Shown here: positions 26,613 to 35,347 of the stretch, in pieces
Numbering within the stretch: the stretch's first letter is position 1
How the letters are laid out: each line of letters starts with the position of its first letter
DNA from: Actinobacteria bacterium UBA2279
GTDB lineage: Bacteria; Actinomycetota; Coriobacteriia; Anaerosomatales; Anaerosomataceae
Assembly (NCBI GenBank): GCA_002347365.1
Contig: DDWT01000021.1
Location: 47,516 to 111,515 of the forward strand
Direction of reading: 5' to 3'
DNA: 64,000 nucleotides
The notes under the pieces: model-generated
What the model saw: only the letters and a program-made list of their open reading frames with translations
What the model was told of the DNA's origin: nothing
Database searches by the model: none
Translations under genes and position numbers: made by a program

Positions 26613-26653
26613 AAGTAGTACATGTTCTTCCTGAAGAAGGGAGGGGACGCGCG

Positions 26654-28183
26654 TTGGATATCATCTACGTCATCGGCTCGCTCGTCCTCGGCGCCGTCAT
26701 CGGTTTCGTACTCCATCGTTTCTTTGTCGCAGACAAGGTCAATCGCTCCCGCGAGTCGGCTGACCGTCTGATCGCGGATGCCGAGAAGGCAGCCGAGACG
26801 ACGAAGAAAGAGATGGTACTCGAGGCCAAAGACGAGATCTTCCACATGAAGGCCGCCGCCGACGAGGACATCAAAGAACGCCGCAAAGAACTTGCAGCAA
26901 TGGAGAACCGTCTGATCCAGCGAGAAGAATCGATGGAGCGCAGGGCGGATTCACTGGACAAGCGTGAGCACCAGCTGGCCAGCCAGGTCGGTCAGGTCGC
27001 AAAGCGCGAGAAGGACCTCGAAGACGCGATCGCCGAGGAGAAGTCACGACTGGAGTCCATGGCCGGCATGTCGACCGACGAAGCTCGGAATGTGCTTCTC
27101 GAGCGCGTGCGCCAGGACGTCACTCACGATGCCGCCGTACTCATCCGCGAGGCGGAGTCTCGTGCTCGCGAAGAGGCGGACCGCAAGGCGCGCAACATCG
27201 TCGGTATCGCCATTCAGCGCGTTGCCGCCGACCACACCGCTGAGTCAACGGTCTCCGTGGTCCATATCCCAAGCGACGATCTGAAGGGCCGGATCATCGG
27301 CCGAGAGGGCCGCAACATCCGAGCCTTCGAGCAGCTCACCGGTATCAACCTCATCATCGATGACACCCCTGAGGCGGTCATCCTGTCGAGCTTCGATCCG
27401 GTGCGGCGCGAGATAGGCCGAATCACGCTCGAAACGCTCATCGCCGACGGTCGCATTCACCCTGCTCGCATCGAAGAGATGTACGAGAAGGCCACGACAC
27501 TCGTCGACCAGCAGATCCATGATGCCGGCGAACAGGCCGTCTTCGATACTGGCATCCACGGGTTGCACACAGATCTCGTGCGTACACTCGGGCGCCTGCG
27601 TTTCCGCACCTCCTACGGGCAGAACGTGCTCAAGCACTCTCTCGAGGTCTCGTACCTCGCTGGTGTCATGGCCGCTGAGCTCGGGGTGGACGTCAAGCTG
27701 GCGAAACGAGCAGGGCTGCTGCACGACCTCGGCAAAGCTATCGACCATGAGATCGAAGGACCGCACGCGGTCATCGGAGCGGACCTTGCACGCCGTCTTG
27801 GCGAGCCGAAGGAGATCCTGCACTGCATCGAAGCTCACCACGGTGACGTGGAACCTTCGACCGTCGAAGCGGTCATCGTACAGGCCGCCGATGCGATCTC
27901 CGCATCGCGCCCCGGCGCTCGCCGTGAGACACTCGAAAGCTACATCAAGCGCCTCGAGAAGCTCGAGGCGCTAGCCGAGTCCCACAAGGGCGTCGAGAAG
28001 TCCTACGCCATGCAGGCCGGACGCGAGATTCGTGTCATGGTCAAGCCCGACGATATCAGCGACGCGGATTCTGTGGTGCTCGCACGCGATATCGCGAAGC
28101 AGATCGAAGACGAGCTGCAGTATCCCGGTCAGATCAAGGTCATGGTGATTCGCGAGAGTCGCGCCATCGAGTTCGCAAAGTAG
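26654..28183 (+). CDS. rny: Ribonuclease Y
   Basis: RNase Y is a membrane-anchored endonuclease that starts decay of many mRNAs. The 509-residue protein has an N-terminal membrane helix (about 2-24), a long charged coiled coil (about 30-195), a KH domain (IPSDDLKGRIIGREGRNIRAFE, about 205-260; shown here only as its core) and an HD domain with HSLEVSYLAGVMA and LLHDLGKAIDHE. I chose TTG 26654, seven bases after a strong GGGAGGGG site and directly before the membrane helix; the frame is open to 26570 but without a ribosome site. Residues of the HD motif are intact. Confidence 0.94.
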   Translation: MDIIYVIGSLVLGAVIGFVLHRFFVADKVNRSRESADRLIADAEKAAETTKKEMVLEAKDEIFHMKAAADEDIKERRKELAAMENRLIQREESMERRADSLDKREHQLASQVGQVAKREKDLEDAIAEEKSRLESMAGMSTDEARNVLLERVRQDVTHDAAVLIREAESRAREEADRKARNIVGIAIQRVAADHTAESTVSVVHIPSDDLKGRIIGREGRNIRAFEQLTGINLIIDDTPEAVILSSFDPVRREIGRITLETLIADGRIHPARIEEMYEKATTLVDQQIHDAGEQAVFDTGIHGLHTDLVRTLGRLRFRTSYGQNVLKHSLEVSYLAGVMAAELGVDVKLAKRAGLLHDLGKAIDHEIEGPHAVIGADLARRLGEPKEILHCIEAHHGDVEPSTVEAVIVQAADAISASRPGARRETLESYIKRLEKLEALAESHKGVEKSYAMQAGREIRVMVKPDDISDADSVVLARDIAKQIEDELQYPGQIKVMVIRESRAIEFAK

Positions 28184-28230
28184 CGGCGACAACCTCCGGG
28201 CATACTCGTTGTGGCTACCAGCCATGTGTC

Positions 28231-28258
28231 AGAAGGGCCGCGGAGACGCGGCCCTTCT
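28231..28258 (+). terminator. Rho-independent terminator of rny
   Basis: A 12-base perfect stem AGAAGGGCCGCG / CGCGGCCCTTCT with a GAGA loop is followed by GCTTTCC. It begins 47 bases after the rny stop and separates rny from the next gene. Confidence 0.82.
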
Positions 28259-28283
28259 GCTTTCCGCCGCAGCAGCGGGCAGG

Positions 28284-28289
28284 TACACT
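28284..28289 (+). promoter_or_regulatory. -10 box of a probably leaderless promoter for the GHKL ATPase gene
   Basis: TACACT ends six bases before the ATG at 28296, so transcription should begin at or next to the start codon. There is no ribosome site between the terminator and the ATG. No clear -35 was found. Confidence 0.5.
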
Positions 28290-28295
28290 AGGTAC

Positions 28296-29372
28296 ATGCC
28301 TGATAATGACGCACTGATCGATTTCGTATCCGCTGTCTCCGGCGAAACCTTCCTCAAAGTCGAGGAGAGCCTCGGTGACGGTTTTGTGCGCCTTCGTATC
28401 GCTGAGGCTGAACGCCGACAGGCGAAGCACGATATCCGCAGCGTTGAAGACATCATCGTCGAGTTGCTTCGGAACTCGCGCGATGCACACGCGCAGCGCA
28501 TCTTCATCGCATCTGCACGTGAGGGCGAACTGCGTACGATCACCATCATCGATGACGGCGTGGGTGTTCCAGGTCATCTGCACGAGGCCATATTCGAGCC
28601 ACGCGTCACATCGAAGCTCGAGACCATGGTCATGGACCGCTGGGGCGTTCACGGACGGGGCATGGCGCTGTTCTCGGTCAGATCGAATGTGTCGGTCGCC
28701 CGGATCGCATCCTCGGACCTCCACAAAGGAACCGCTCTGACCGTTGTTGCAGACACGACGGAGATCGGCGAGCGTGCGGACCAGTCGACGTGGCCGGCTG
28801 TGGAGAGAGATGAATCCGGACGGCTCGCCGTTGTGCGAGGCCCTCACAACATCCTGCGACGTGTCGTGGAATTCGCATGCGAGCACCCGGAACTCGATGT
28901 CTACCTCGGATCACCCACTGAGGTCCTCTCGACACTCTACGACGGCGCGCGACGTCACCTCGACACTGCCGATCTCATGTTCTGCGAAGATCTCACCCGA
29001 ATGGCCGTCTGGCATCGTCCGGCGGCGTGCACCGACGCGGCAGAACTGGTCGAGATCGCAGGCGAGATAGGCTTGCCTGTTTCCGAGCGTACCGCGCACC
29101 GAATCATTGGCGGCGAGCTTTCCACTCTCGAAGCTGTCTTGACAGAAGTGGCGGCCGAGGACGAGAAGCCGTCGAGTGCGGAGCCCGACATCTACCGGGA
29201 CCGTCGATCGCTTCGCATCCATCACAGTGATCTTGCAGCTTTCAAGAAGGAGCTTGAGCAGGCGTTCGACCTGCTAGCAGAGCGCTACTATCTCAGTCTG
29301 CGCGGTGAACCACGCATCTCGATCGGCGCCGATGAGATCCGTGTCCGCTTCTCTGTCGACAAGGAGGAGTGA
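28296..29372 (+). CDS. Orphan GHKL-type ATPase (HATPase domain) between rny and spoVS
   Basis: The 358-residue protein has a Bergerat ATP-binding fold: N-box ELLRNSRDA with E56 and N60, G1-box DDGVG near residue 84, and a later FEPRVTSK ... GVHGRGMALFSV segment matching the F and G2 boxes of histidine kinases. There is no His-phosphorylation domain, membrane helix or sensor domain. The C-terminal half (about 185-358) has no domain I recognise. I chose ATG 28296, which coincides with the likely transcript start; the open frame before it runs through the rny terminator. It lies between rny and spoVS, which are linked in many bacteria, so a role in the same regulation is inferred. It could act as an anti-sigma-like kinase or an ATP switch. 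Confidence 0.8.
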   Translation: MPDNDALIDFVSAVSGETFLKVEESLGDGFVRLRIAEAERRQAKHDIRSVEDIIVELLRNSRDAHAQRIFIASAREGELRTITIIDDGVGVPGHLHEAIFEPRVTSKLETMVMDRWGVHGRGMALFSVRSNVSVARIASSDLHKGTALTVVADTTEIGERADQSTWPAVERDESGRLAVVRGPHNILRRVVEFACEHPELDVYLGSPTEVLSTLYDGARRHLDTADLMFCEDLTRMAVWHRPAACTDAAELVEIAGEIGLPVSERTAHRIIGGELSTLEAVLTEVAAEDEKPSSAEPDIYRDRRSLRIHHSDLAAFKKELEQAFDLLAERYYLSLRGEPRISIGADEIRVRFSVDKEE

Positions 29373-29379
29373 GCTGGCG

Positions 29380-29408
29380 GTGACCGTAGGCGTCCTGTGC
29401 GCTATACT
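29380..29408 (+). promoter_or_regulatory. Promoter of spoVS
   Basis: GTGACC (29380-29385), a 17-base spacer and TATACT (29403-29408) lie in the 150-base gap before spoVS. Transcription should start near 29415, leaving a leader of about 108 bases containing a small GATTG/CAATC stem. Confidence 0.6.
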
Positions 29409-29522
29409 GTCACCTGCAAGGATTGTTCTCCAATCGTTACCGTCGAAGATACGTTGCAGCACACTCGAAGCCGCAGTGAACGTCGCATTTACGTGGTCGC
29501 ATTAGCAGCACGGGAGAATCAC

Positions 29523-29798
29523 GTGGAAGTCCTCAAAGTCTCGAGCAAGTCGAGCCCGAACTCCGTTGCCGGCGCACTCGCCGGAGTCATCCGCGAGGAC
29601 GGAGCAGTCGAGATCCAGACTGTAGGAGCTGGCGCGCTCAACCAAGCCATCAAAGCGATAGCCATCGCACGCGGTTTCGTCGCGCCGACGGGTGTAGACC
29701 TGGTTTGCGCACCGGCCTTCGCCGATATCGAGATCAACGGCGAGGAGAGGACGGCCATCCGTCTCCTCGTTGAGCCTCGCCCGATGCACCACGGCTGA
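29523..29798 (+). CDS. spoVS: Stage V sporulation protein S family protein
   Basis: The 91-residue product is a near-canonical SpoVS: it starts EVLKVSSKSSPNSVAGAL and contains GAGALNQAIKAIAIARGF and the end GEERTAIRLLVEP. SpoVS is an Alba-like small protein needed for spore coat and cortex formation in Bacillus but also found in non-sporulating bacteria, where its role is unknown. GTG 29523 gives the standard family start and has GGGAGA upstream; the frame is open to 29397 without a ribosome site. Its presence alone does not prove sporulation. Confidence 0.93.
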   Translation: MEVLKVSSKSSPNSVAGALAGVIREDGAVEIQTVGAGALNQAIKAIAIARGFVAPTGVDLVCAPAFADIEINGEERTAIRLLVEPRPMHHG

Positions 29799-29805
29799 GG
29801 CCGCC

Positions 29806-30642
29806 GTGACGGTCGATCTGCACACACATTCGCTCGCTTCCGACGGCACACTCCCAGCTGCCAGAGTGGTCGAACTCGCCGTTTCGGCAGGGTTGCATGC
29901 AATCGCCATCTGCGACCATGACAGCGTCGAAGGTGTGTCCGAGGCCCTTTCAGCCGGTCGACGACTCGATATTCCCGTGGTTCCGGCGGTGGAGTTCTCG
30001 GCTACTGAAGGGGAGCTGAGCATTCACGTTCTCGGCTACTTCATCGACCACACCGATCGAACCCTGCTTCGCGCACTGTCGTCCCTGCGGGAAGCCCGCC
30101 TCGAGCGCGCCCGGGACATGGTAGGTCTTCTTGCCCGGGACGGGTTCGTCATCGACTTCGATGACGTCCTTGCTGCCGTTGATGGTGGAGCTATCGGGCG
30201 CGCCCATGTCGCTGCGGCACTGGTGCGATCGGGACATGCTGAGGACCTCGAGAGCGCCTTCTCCCGGTTCGTCGGCCGCAACGCACCCTATTTCGTGCCG
30301 AAATCCCCGGTGGACGCCACGGCGGTCGTCTCGGCGATCCGCAGTGCCGGGGGACTGGCTGTCATTGCCCACCCGGGCATAAGTGGCGCTGATGAGTGCC
30401 TCTCCACGATCATCGCGAGCGGTCTCGACGGGCTGGAGGCGCTTCACGCGGAGCACACGCCGGCGCAACGAGTGCACTACGCGACCATCGCTGCTGAACA
30501 CGGCCTGCTTGTCACCGGGGGCTCCGACTTCCACGGACCCGACATGGCAGGCCATCCGATCGGGGCAGGAGACGTTCCCGACGAGGTGTTCGAACGCCTT
30601 GTCGAAGCGGCAGGCGACGCGGCACGCTCCGTGCTACACTAG
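29806..30642 (+). CDS. PHP domain phosphoesterase
   Basis: PHP-fold enzymes of this size (COG0613) hydrolyse phosphoesters such as nucleoside 3',5'-bisphosphate or short RNA 5' ends. The 278-residue protein has the metal motifs DLHTHSLASDG at residue 3, DHDS near 36, E in PAVEFSA near 64, IAHPG near 185 and GGSDFHGPD near 240. GTG 29806 is eight bases after the spoVS stop with GAGG upstream; an upstream ATG at 29770 would overlap spoVS. The substrate is unknown. Confidence 0.88.
   Translation: MTVDLHTHSLASDGTLPAARVVELAVSAGLHAIAICDHDSVEGVSEALSAGRRLDIPVVPAVEFSATEGELSIHVLGYFIDHTDRTLLRALSSLREARLERARDMVGLLARDGFVIDFDDVLAAVDGGAIGRAHVAAALVRSGHAEDLESAFSRFVGRNAPYFVPKSPVDATAVVSAIRSAGGLAVIAHPGISGADECLSTIIASGLDGLEALHAEHTPAQRVHYATIAAEHGLLVTGGSDFHGPDMAGHPIGAGDVPDEVFERLVEAAGDAARSVLH
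30632..30640 (+). promoter_or_regulatory. Extended -10 promoter directly before miaB, probably leaderless
   Basis: TGC-TACACT overlaps the end of the PHP gene and finishes eight bases before the miaB ATG, so the transcript would start at about the start codon. There is no purine-rich ribosome site before the ATG. Confidence 0.45.
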
Positions 30643-30648
30643 CCCGCC

Positions 30649-31977
30649 ATGGAACGCTACTACGTGCGCACCTTCGGGTGCCAGATGAACAAACACGATT
30701 CCGAGCGTATCGCCGGGCTACTGGAAGCGAGCGGTATGACTGCCGCATCCTCACCCGAAGATGCGGACGTGGTCGTGTTCAACACGTGCTGTGTCAGGGA
30801 GAACGCCGACGAACGCCTCTACGGGCAGGTCGCATCACTCAAGGCGCTCAAGACAGGTGGCCGGCCAGACGTTCTCATAGCCGTCGGCGGATGCGTCGGC
30901 CAACGCGACGGTATCCGTCTCCGAGAGCAACTGCCTCACGTTGATGTCGTCTTCGGAACCCACAACATCGACGCGTTGCCCGCCCTTCTGGACGCCGCGC
31001 GGCAGGGGAGGCCGGGCATACAGGTCCTCGACCACGGGGAGGCCTTCGCAAGCGATCTGCCGGCCGTACGCGAACACCCGTGGCACGCATGGCTCTCGAT
31101 CACGGTGGGGTGCGACAACTACTGCAGCTACTGCATCGTTCCGTACGTCCGCGGACGGGAGCGCAGCAGACCGCTTGAAGACGTGGTCGCTGAAGCCGAG
31201 AGCCTTGTTGCCGACGGTGTCGTCGAGATCACACTCCTGGGCCAGAACGTGAACAGCTACGGCCGTGACCTCTATGGGGAGCCCAGGTTCGCCCAGGTAC
31301 TGCGAGCCGTGGCCGCTACCGGCGTGGCGCGGGTACGCTTCGCGACCAGCCATCCCAAAGACCTCTCCGCCGAGACGATCATGGCCATGGCCGAGACACC
31401 CCAGGTCTGCGACTACCTCCATCTGCCGGTCCAGTCAGGCTCCAATCGGACACTGGAGGCCATGAATCGCGTCTACACCCGCGAGCAGTACCTGACCCTG
31501 GTCTCCAAGCTGCGAGACGCGATACCGGGCCTCGCACTGTCTACCGACGTGATCGTGGGCTTTCCCGGCGAGACCGAAGAGGATTTCGCTGACACGTTGG
31601 ACCTGTTTCAGAGCGTTGGTTTCGACCAGGCGTTCACGTTCATCTACTCACCGAGAGAGGGCACGCCTGCTGCCTCCCTGCCCGACCGCGTACCCAGAGA
31701 AGTCACGCAGGAGCGTTTCGACCGTCTCATCGGGGTCGTCCAATCGTCCGCTGCCGCGGGCAACGAAAGGCTTGTAGGCACAACGCAGCGCATACTCCTG
31801 GAGGGTCACTCCAAGCGCGACGAGGCGATGCTGACCGGACGAACCGATGGCAACAAAGTCGTGCACATCCCTGTGGGCACCGCGGACGGCACACATCTGA
31901 AACCCGGGACCTTCGTCAACGTGCACATCGAGCAAGCACAAACCTGGTTCTTACTGGGGTATCCTGTCAGGGACTGA
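30649..31977 (+). CDS. miaB: tRNA-2-methylthio-N6-dimethylallyladenosine synthase MiaB
   Basis: MiaB adds the methylthio group to i6A37 made by MiaA. The 442-residue protein has the three UPF0004 cysteines (GCQMNKHDSE, NTCCVRENA, GGCVGQ), the radical SAM motif CDNYCSYC (Cys-x3-Cys-x2-Cys) and a C-terminal TRAM domain. The CQMNKHDSE pattern is typical of MiaB and separates it from RimO at 20773. miaA is only one gene away, so the two steps of ms2i6A37 synthesis are clustered. Confidence 0.94.
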   Translation: MERYYVRTFGCQMNKHDSERIAGLLEASGMTAASSPEDADVVVFNTCCVRENADERLYGQVASLKALKTGGRPDVLIAVGGCVGQRDGIRLREQLPHVDVVFGTHNIDALPALLDAARQGRPGIQVLDHGEAFASDLPAVREHPWHAWLSITVGCDNYCSYCIVPYVRGRERSRPLEDVVAEAESLVADGVVEITLLGQNVNSYGRDLYGEPRFAQVLRAVAATGVARVRFATSHPKDLSAETIMAMAETPQVCDYLHLPVQSGSNRTLEAMNRVYTREQYLTLVSKLRDAIPGLALSTDVIVGFPGETEEDFADTLDLFQSVGFDQAFTFIYSPREGTPAASLPDRVPREVTQERFDRLIGVVQSSAAAGNERLVGTTQRILLEGHSKRDEAMLTGRTDGNKVVHIPVGTADGTHLKPGTFVNVHIEQAQTWFLLGYPVRD

Positions 31978-32049
31978 TCGACGGGAAGGCTGATGCTCTC
32001 GGTTTCTCGCGGGCATGTGGTGGGCATACGGCTAGGGGAGGTGGTTTCG

Positions 32050-33423
32050 ATGACAACAGACGTCATCGGCATCATCGCGCCCCATCCGCCCATCATGGTA
32101 CCCGAAGTGGGCGGGAGAGACGTTGAACTCGTGGAGGAGTCCACCCGCGCTATGGGCGTCGCTGCGCGGCTCATGGAGTTCTTCAACCCGGATGCGATAG
32201 TACTGATGTCCCCGCACGCCCCTCTGGTCGCCGACGGTTTTCTGATCGATGACTCGGAGCACCTTGAGGGAGATCTCGGACAGTTCGGGGCGACTCGGCC
32301 CCACCTTTCGACAGCCGGGGACCCCGAACTCGCGAACGCGATCGCACATGAGGCGCGGGTCAGCAGTGTGCCCGTCGTTCTCAGGGGAGCGCATCTGCGA
32401 CTCTCGCCCGGCGCACTGGACCACGCCGCTGTCGTCCCCTTGAGCTTCATCGACCGGGCAGGCAGATGGCCCGTGGTCGAGCTTTCGCTCGCCTGGCTGC
32501 CTTTCGAGACGCATCGCGAGCTCGGCAAAGCGGTCCGACGCGCCGCCGAGTCGCTGGGACGTCGAGTCGCCTTTCTCGCGAGTGGGGATTGCAGCCATCG
32601 TCTGCTCCCAGGCGCTCCTGCGGGGTTCAACCCTCGAGGTTCCGACTTCGATCGAGAGCTCGTCAGACTCGTGGGATCCGGTGACTACCGCGCGCTGATG
32701 AACCTCGATGCGGAGCTCGTGGAGGCCGCCGGCGAGTGTGGCCTGCGCTCCTTCATCACCCTGGGGGGTTTCCTCGAAGGTGCCGACACAAAGACCCGAC
32801 TGCTCGCCTATGAAGGCCCCTGGGGCGTTGGCTATCTCACTGCCATCGCCGGACCTGTGGAACTCCTCGATCGTGCAATGACCCAGACCCCGGGGTGCAA
32901 GCACGGTCACCGTGGGGATGACGAGTCCGAGCCTGTTGCACTTGCACGACGCGCCATCGACGCCTACGTCATCGAGCGACGAGTCATCGTCGACCAGCAC
33001 GACACGGGCCTGCTTTCCGAACCCGCCGGTGCATTCGTGAGCCTGCATCGCGGCCCGGATCTGCGTGGATGTATCGGCACCATCGGACCGACACACGCAA
33101 CGCTCGGTGACGAGATCATCCACAACGCGATACAGGCGGCCACCGCCGACCCGCGCTTTCCACCGGTCTCTGCCGAGGAACTCGGCGACCTGGAGATATC
33201 CGTCGATGTACTCCACGCACCCGAGCCGGCATCCATGGCCGACCTCGATCCGAGGCAGTTCGGGGTGATCGTCAGCGCCGATTGGAGACGGGGACTGCTG
33301 CTCCCGGATCTGGAGGGCGTGGACACCTCCGAGCAACAGGTCACTATCGCGATGCGAAAGGCCGGCATCGGCCTGCGGGAACGCGTGAAGCTCGAGCGCT
33401 TCCGTGTCGACCGCTACCATTAG
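32050..33423 (+). CDS. Fusion of a LigB/MEMO-like dioxygenase-fold domain and an AMMECR1 domain (AmmeMemoRadiSam system)
   Basis: The 457-residue protein has an N-terminal class III extradiol dioxygenase-like half (about 1-260; IIAPHPPIMVPEVG with two adjacent His-type ligands, SPHAP and ASGDCSHR) and a C-terminal AMMECR1 domain (about 290-457) with the invariant LRGCIGT motif near residue 348. Such proteins belong to the AmmeMemoRadiSam set, whose third member is a radical SAM protein not found in this window. I chose ATG 32050 with GGGGAGGTGG upstream; the frame is open from 31993. The gene sits between miaB and miaA. The substrate is unknown. Confidence 0.87.
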   Translation: MTTDVIGIIAPHPPIMVPEVGGRDVELVEESTRAMGVAARLMEFFNPDAIVLMSPHAPLVADGFLIDDSEHLEGDLGQFGATRPHLSTAGDPELANAIAHEARVSSVPVVLRGAHLRLSPGALDHAAVVPLSFIDRAGRWPVVELSLAWLPFETHRELGKAVRRAAESLGRRVAFLASGDCSHRLLPGAPAGFNPRGSDFDRELVRLVGSGDYRALMNLDAELVEAAGECGLRSFITLGGFLEGADTKTRLLAYEGPWGVGYLTAIAGPVELLDRAMTQTPGCKHGHRGDDESEPVALARRAIDAYVIERRVIVDQHDTGLLSEPAGAFVSLHRGPDLRGCIGTIGPTHATLGDEIIHNAIQAATADPRFPPVSAEELGDLEISVDVLHAPEPASMADLDPRQFGVIVSADWRRGLLLPDLEGVDTSEQQVTIAMRKAGIGLRERVKLERFRVDRYH

Positions 33424-33426
33424 CGC

Positions 33427-34386
33427 ATGAAGACCGATACCCCCGTCATCGCCATTGTGGGTCCCACAGCTGTCGGTAAGAGCATGGTTGGCGAGTACGT
33501 CGCCCGTTCATGCTCGGGCGAGATAGTCAGTGCCGACTCGATGCAGGTCTACCGTGGCATGGACATCGGTACCGCCAAGACGACGCCGTCCGCGCGGCGG
33601 GTGCCGTACCACTGCCTGGACCTGGTCGAACCCGGCACGCCCTACTCGGCCGCGCTCTACCAGCACGATGCTCGCGTCGCCATCGATCAGATCACCGCCC
33701 GATCTCTCACTCCGGTGCTCGTCGGAGGGACAGGACTCTACGTTCGGGCCGCACTCGACGACATGAGGTTCCCTCCGGGTGAGAGCGACGGAGCGGCGCG
33801 GCAACACTACGAGGATCTGGAGCTCGAACTCGGCGCGCAACGCCTCCACGCAGTGCTTGCCGAGCGAGATCCTGAGTCCGCGGCCCTTATCCACCCCCAC
33901 AACGTTCGCAGGGTGATCAGGGCGCTGGAGATGGCAGATGAAGGGGTTTCATATGCCGCTCAGACGGCAGGTTTCGGTGAACGCAAGACTGTCTATCCGA
34001 CTGTGTTCGTGGGCCTGACGATGGACAGAGCCGCACTGTATGCTCGAATAGAGGCGCGGGTCGACGAGATGATCCGAGATGGACTTCTCGATGAGGTTAA
34101 GGGGTTGATCGCGGCGGGGTATCGTGAGGCGCTCACCGCAACACAGGCCATCGGGTACAAAGAACTCGTGCCCGTGCTTGAGAACGGTGCGGACATCGCG
34201 GAGGCGGTCGCGTCGATCAAGCAGGCGACTCGTCGCTATGCCAAACGACAGCTGACGTGGTTCCGCGCCGACAGCCGGGTGCACTGGCTTGACGTAACCG
34301 GGCTGTCATCACAGCAGGCCACCACACGCCTGCTGGAGTTGGTAGAATCGTCCGAACCGATCGCGCCCCCTCAGGTATTCGAGTGA
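33427..34386 (+). CDS. miaA: tRNA dimethylallyltransferase MiaA
   Basis: MiaA transfers the dimethylallyl group to A37 of tRNAs reading codons that start with U. The 319-residue protein has the P-loop GPTAVGKS at about residue 12, SADSMQVYRGMDIGTAK, GGTGLYVRA and the QAIGYKEL motif, then the C-terminal AKRQLTWFR segment. It follows the fusion protein by three bases and precedes dapF closely, so it belongs to the same operon. Confidence 0.95.
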   Translation: MKTDTPVIAIVGPTAVGKSMVGEYVARSCSGEIVSADSMQVYRGMDIGTAKTTPSARRVPYHCLDLVEPGTPYSAALYQHDARVAIDQITARSLTPVLVGGTGLYVRAALDDMRFPPGESDGAARQHYEDLELELGAQRLHAVLAERDPESAALIHPHNVRRVIRALEMADEGVSYAAQTAGFGERKTVYPTVFVGLTMDRAALYARIEARVDEMIRDGLLDEVKGLIAAGYREALTATQAIGYKELVPVLENGADIAEAVASIKQATRRYAKRQLTWFRADSRVHWLDVTGLSSQQATTRLLELVESSEPIAPPQVFE

Positions 34387-34397
34387 GAGGAAATCCC

Positions 34398-35276
34398 GTG
34401 GAACTCACGTTCACCAAGATGAACGGTCTGGGCAACGACTTCGTGTTCATTGAAGACCTTGGCGGGGACTGGGAACTGTCCCCCGATGCCGTGGTATGGC
34501 TGTGCGACCGGCACTTTGGCGTAGGGGCCGACGGTGTCATCCTCGTTCGCCCCGCCGTTGATCCCTCGGCCGACTTCTACATGCACTACTTCAATGCTGA
34601 TGGTTCGCTTGCCGAGATGTGCGGGAACGGCGCCCGCTGCTTTGCGAAGTACCTTGTCGATCACGGCCTGATCGGGAGTGAACGCGATTCACTCCTGATC
34701 GAGACGCTCGGCGGACTGAAGCCCGTCACGTTCACGCGGCAGAAGGATGGCACCCTGCACGAAGCGACCGTGGACATGGGGATCCCGGAACTCGACCCCG
34801 CGAAGCTGCCATCCACGTTCGGAGGCACGCAAGTGTATCAGTGCCCCATCGAGACGCCATACGGCACGTATGCGGTCACAGGTGTCTCCATGGGCAATCC
34901 GCACGCGGTCATCTGGGTAGACGACGTGGACGACGCTTCAGTCGACACAGTGGGCCCGTTCATCGAGACCTGTGACCGGTTCCCTAAAGGTACCAACGTG
35001 GAGTTCGCCCAGCTGGTCAACGACGAGACCATACGCTTGCGCGTTTGGGAGCGCGGAGTGGGGGAGACGCTGGCTTGCGGCACGGGTGCGTGTGCCACGC
35101 TGGTTGCGGGAGCCCTGTCGTGCTACACGGGACGACACGCCACGATCGAACTGCCCGGCGGCGACCTGTTCGTGCGCTGGCACGAAGACGACCACGTCTA
35201 CATGACCGGCTCGGCAGCAGAGGTCTTCTCGGGCACCGTGGTCATTGACGAGGAAGAGGATGAACAAGGCGCGTGA
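34398..35276 (+). CDS. dapF: Diaminopimelate epimerase
   Basis: DapF converts LL- to meso-diaminopimelate for lysine and peptidoglycan. The 292-residue protein has FTKMNGLGNDFVF at the start and both catalytic cysteines, in EMCGNGARC near residue 75 and LACGTGACA near 223. I chose GTG 34398 with AGAGG eight bases upstream; GTG 34383 would overlap the miaA stop. It is followed by dapL, the preceding step of the pathway. Confidence 0.95.
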   Translation: MELTFTKMNGLGNDFVFIEDLGGDWELSPDAVVWLCDRHFGVGADGVILVRPAVDPSADFYMHYFNADGSLAEMCGNGARCFAKYLVDHGLIGSERDSLLIETLGGLKPVTFTRQKDGTLHEATVDMGIPELDPAKLPSTFGGTQVYQCPIETPYGTYAVTGVSMGNPHAVIWVDDVDDASVDTVGPFIETCDRFPKGTNVEFAQLVNDETIRLRVWERGVGETLACGTGACATLVAGALSCYTGRHATIELPGGDLFVRWHEDDHVYMTGSAAEVFSGTVVIDEEEDEQGA

Positions 35277-35295
35277 CGCACGCCGAATCCGCTTC

Positions 35296-35304
35296 TGCTA
35301 CCAT
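35296..35304 (+). promoter_or_regulatory. Possible extended -10 promoter for dapL
   Basis: TGC-TACCAT lies 20 bases after the dapF stop. It has four of six matches to the -10 consensus and no clear -35. Transcription would start near 35311. Confidence 0.3.
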
Positions 35305-35347
35305 GTTCCGAACGTCGGGCCGAAGCCGACATGACGACCTGTCATCC

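Larger units (their letters stand above)
26258..26653. other. 396-base gene-free region between recX and rny
   Basis: This is the longest stretch without a convincing gene. It holds a possible LexA-controlled promoter (26314-26343), a hairpin at 26425-26441 (GCGGGA/TCCCGC) followed by CTTATT, a TATACT hexamer at 26450-26455 without a -35, and a stem at 26581-26612 just before the rny ribosome site. The longest start-to-stop frame on the plus strand here is about 51 codons from ATG 26480, with no ribosome site. It could be a long rny leader or encode a small RNA. Confidence 0.5.

Noticed and set aside
26480..26635. Small plus-strand frame of about 51 codons before rny
   Set aside because: No ribosome site, Arg/Cys-rich composition typical of chance frames, and it runs through the leader hairpin.
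28209..28295. Upstream extension of the GHKL ATPase gene
   Set aside because: It would read through the rny terminator hairpin and has no ribosome site; the -10 box lies inside it.
29523..29798. SpoVS as proof that the organism sporulates
   Set aside because: SpoVS occurs in many non-sporulating bacteria and no other sporulation-specific gene is present in the window.
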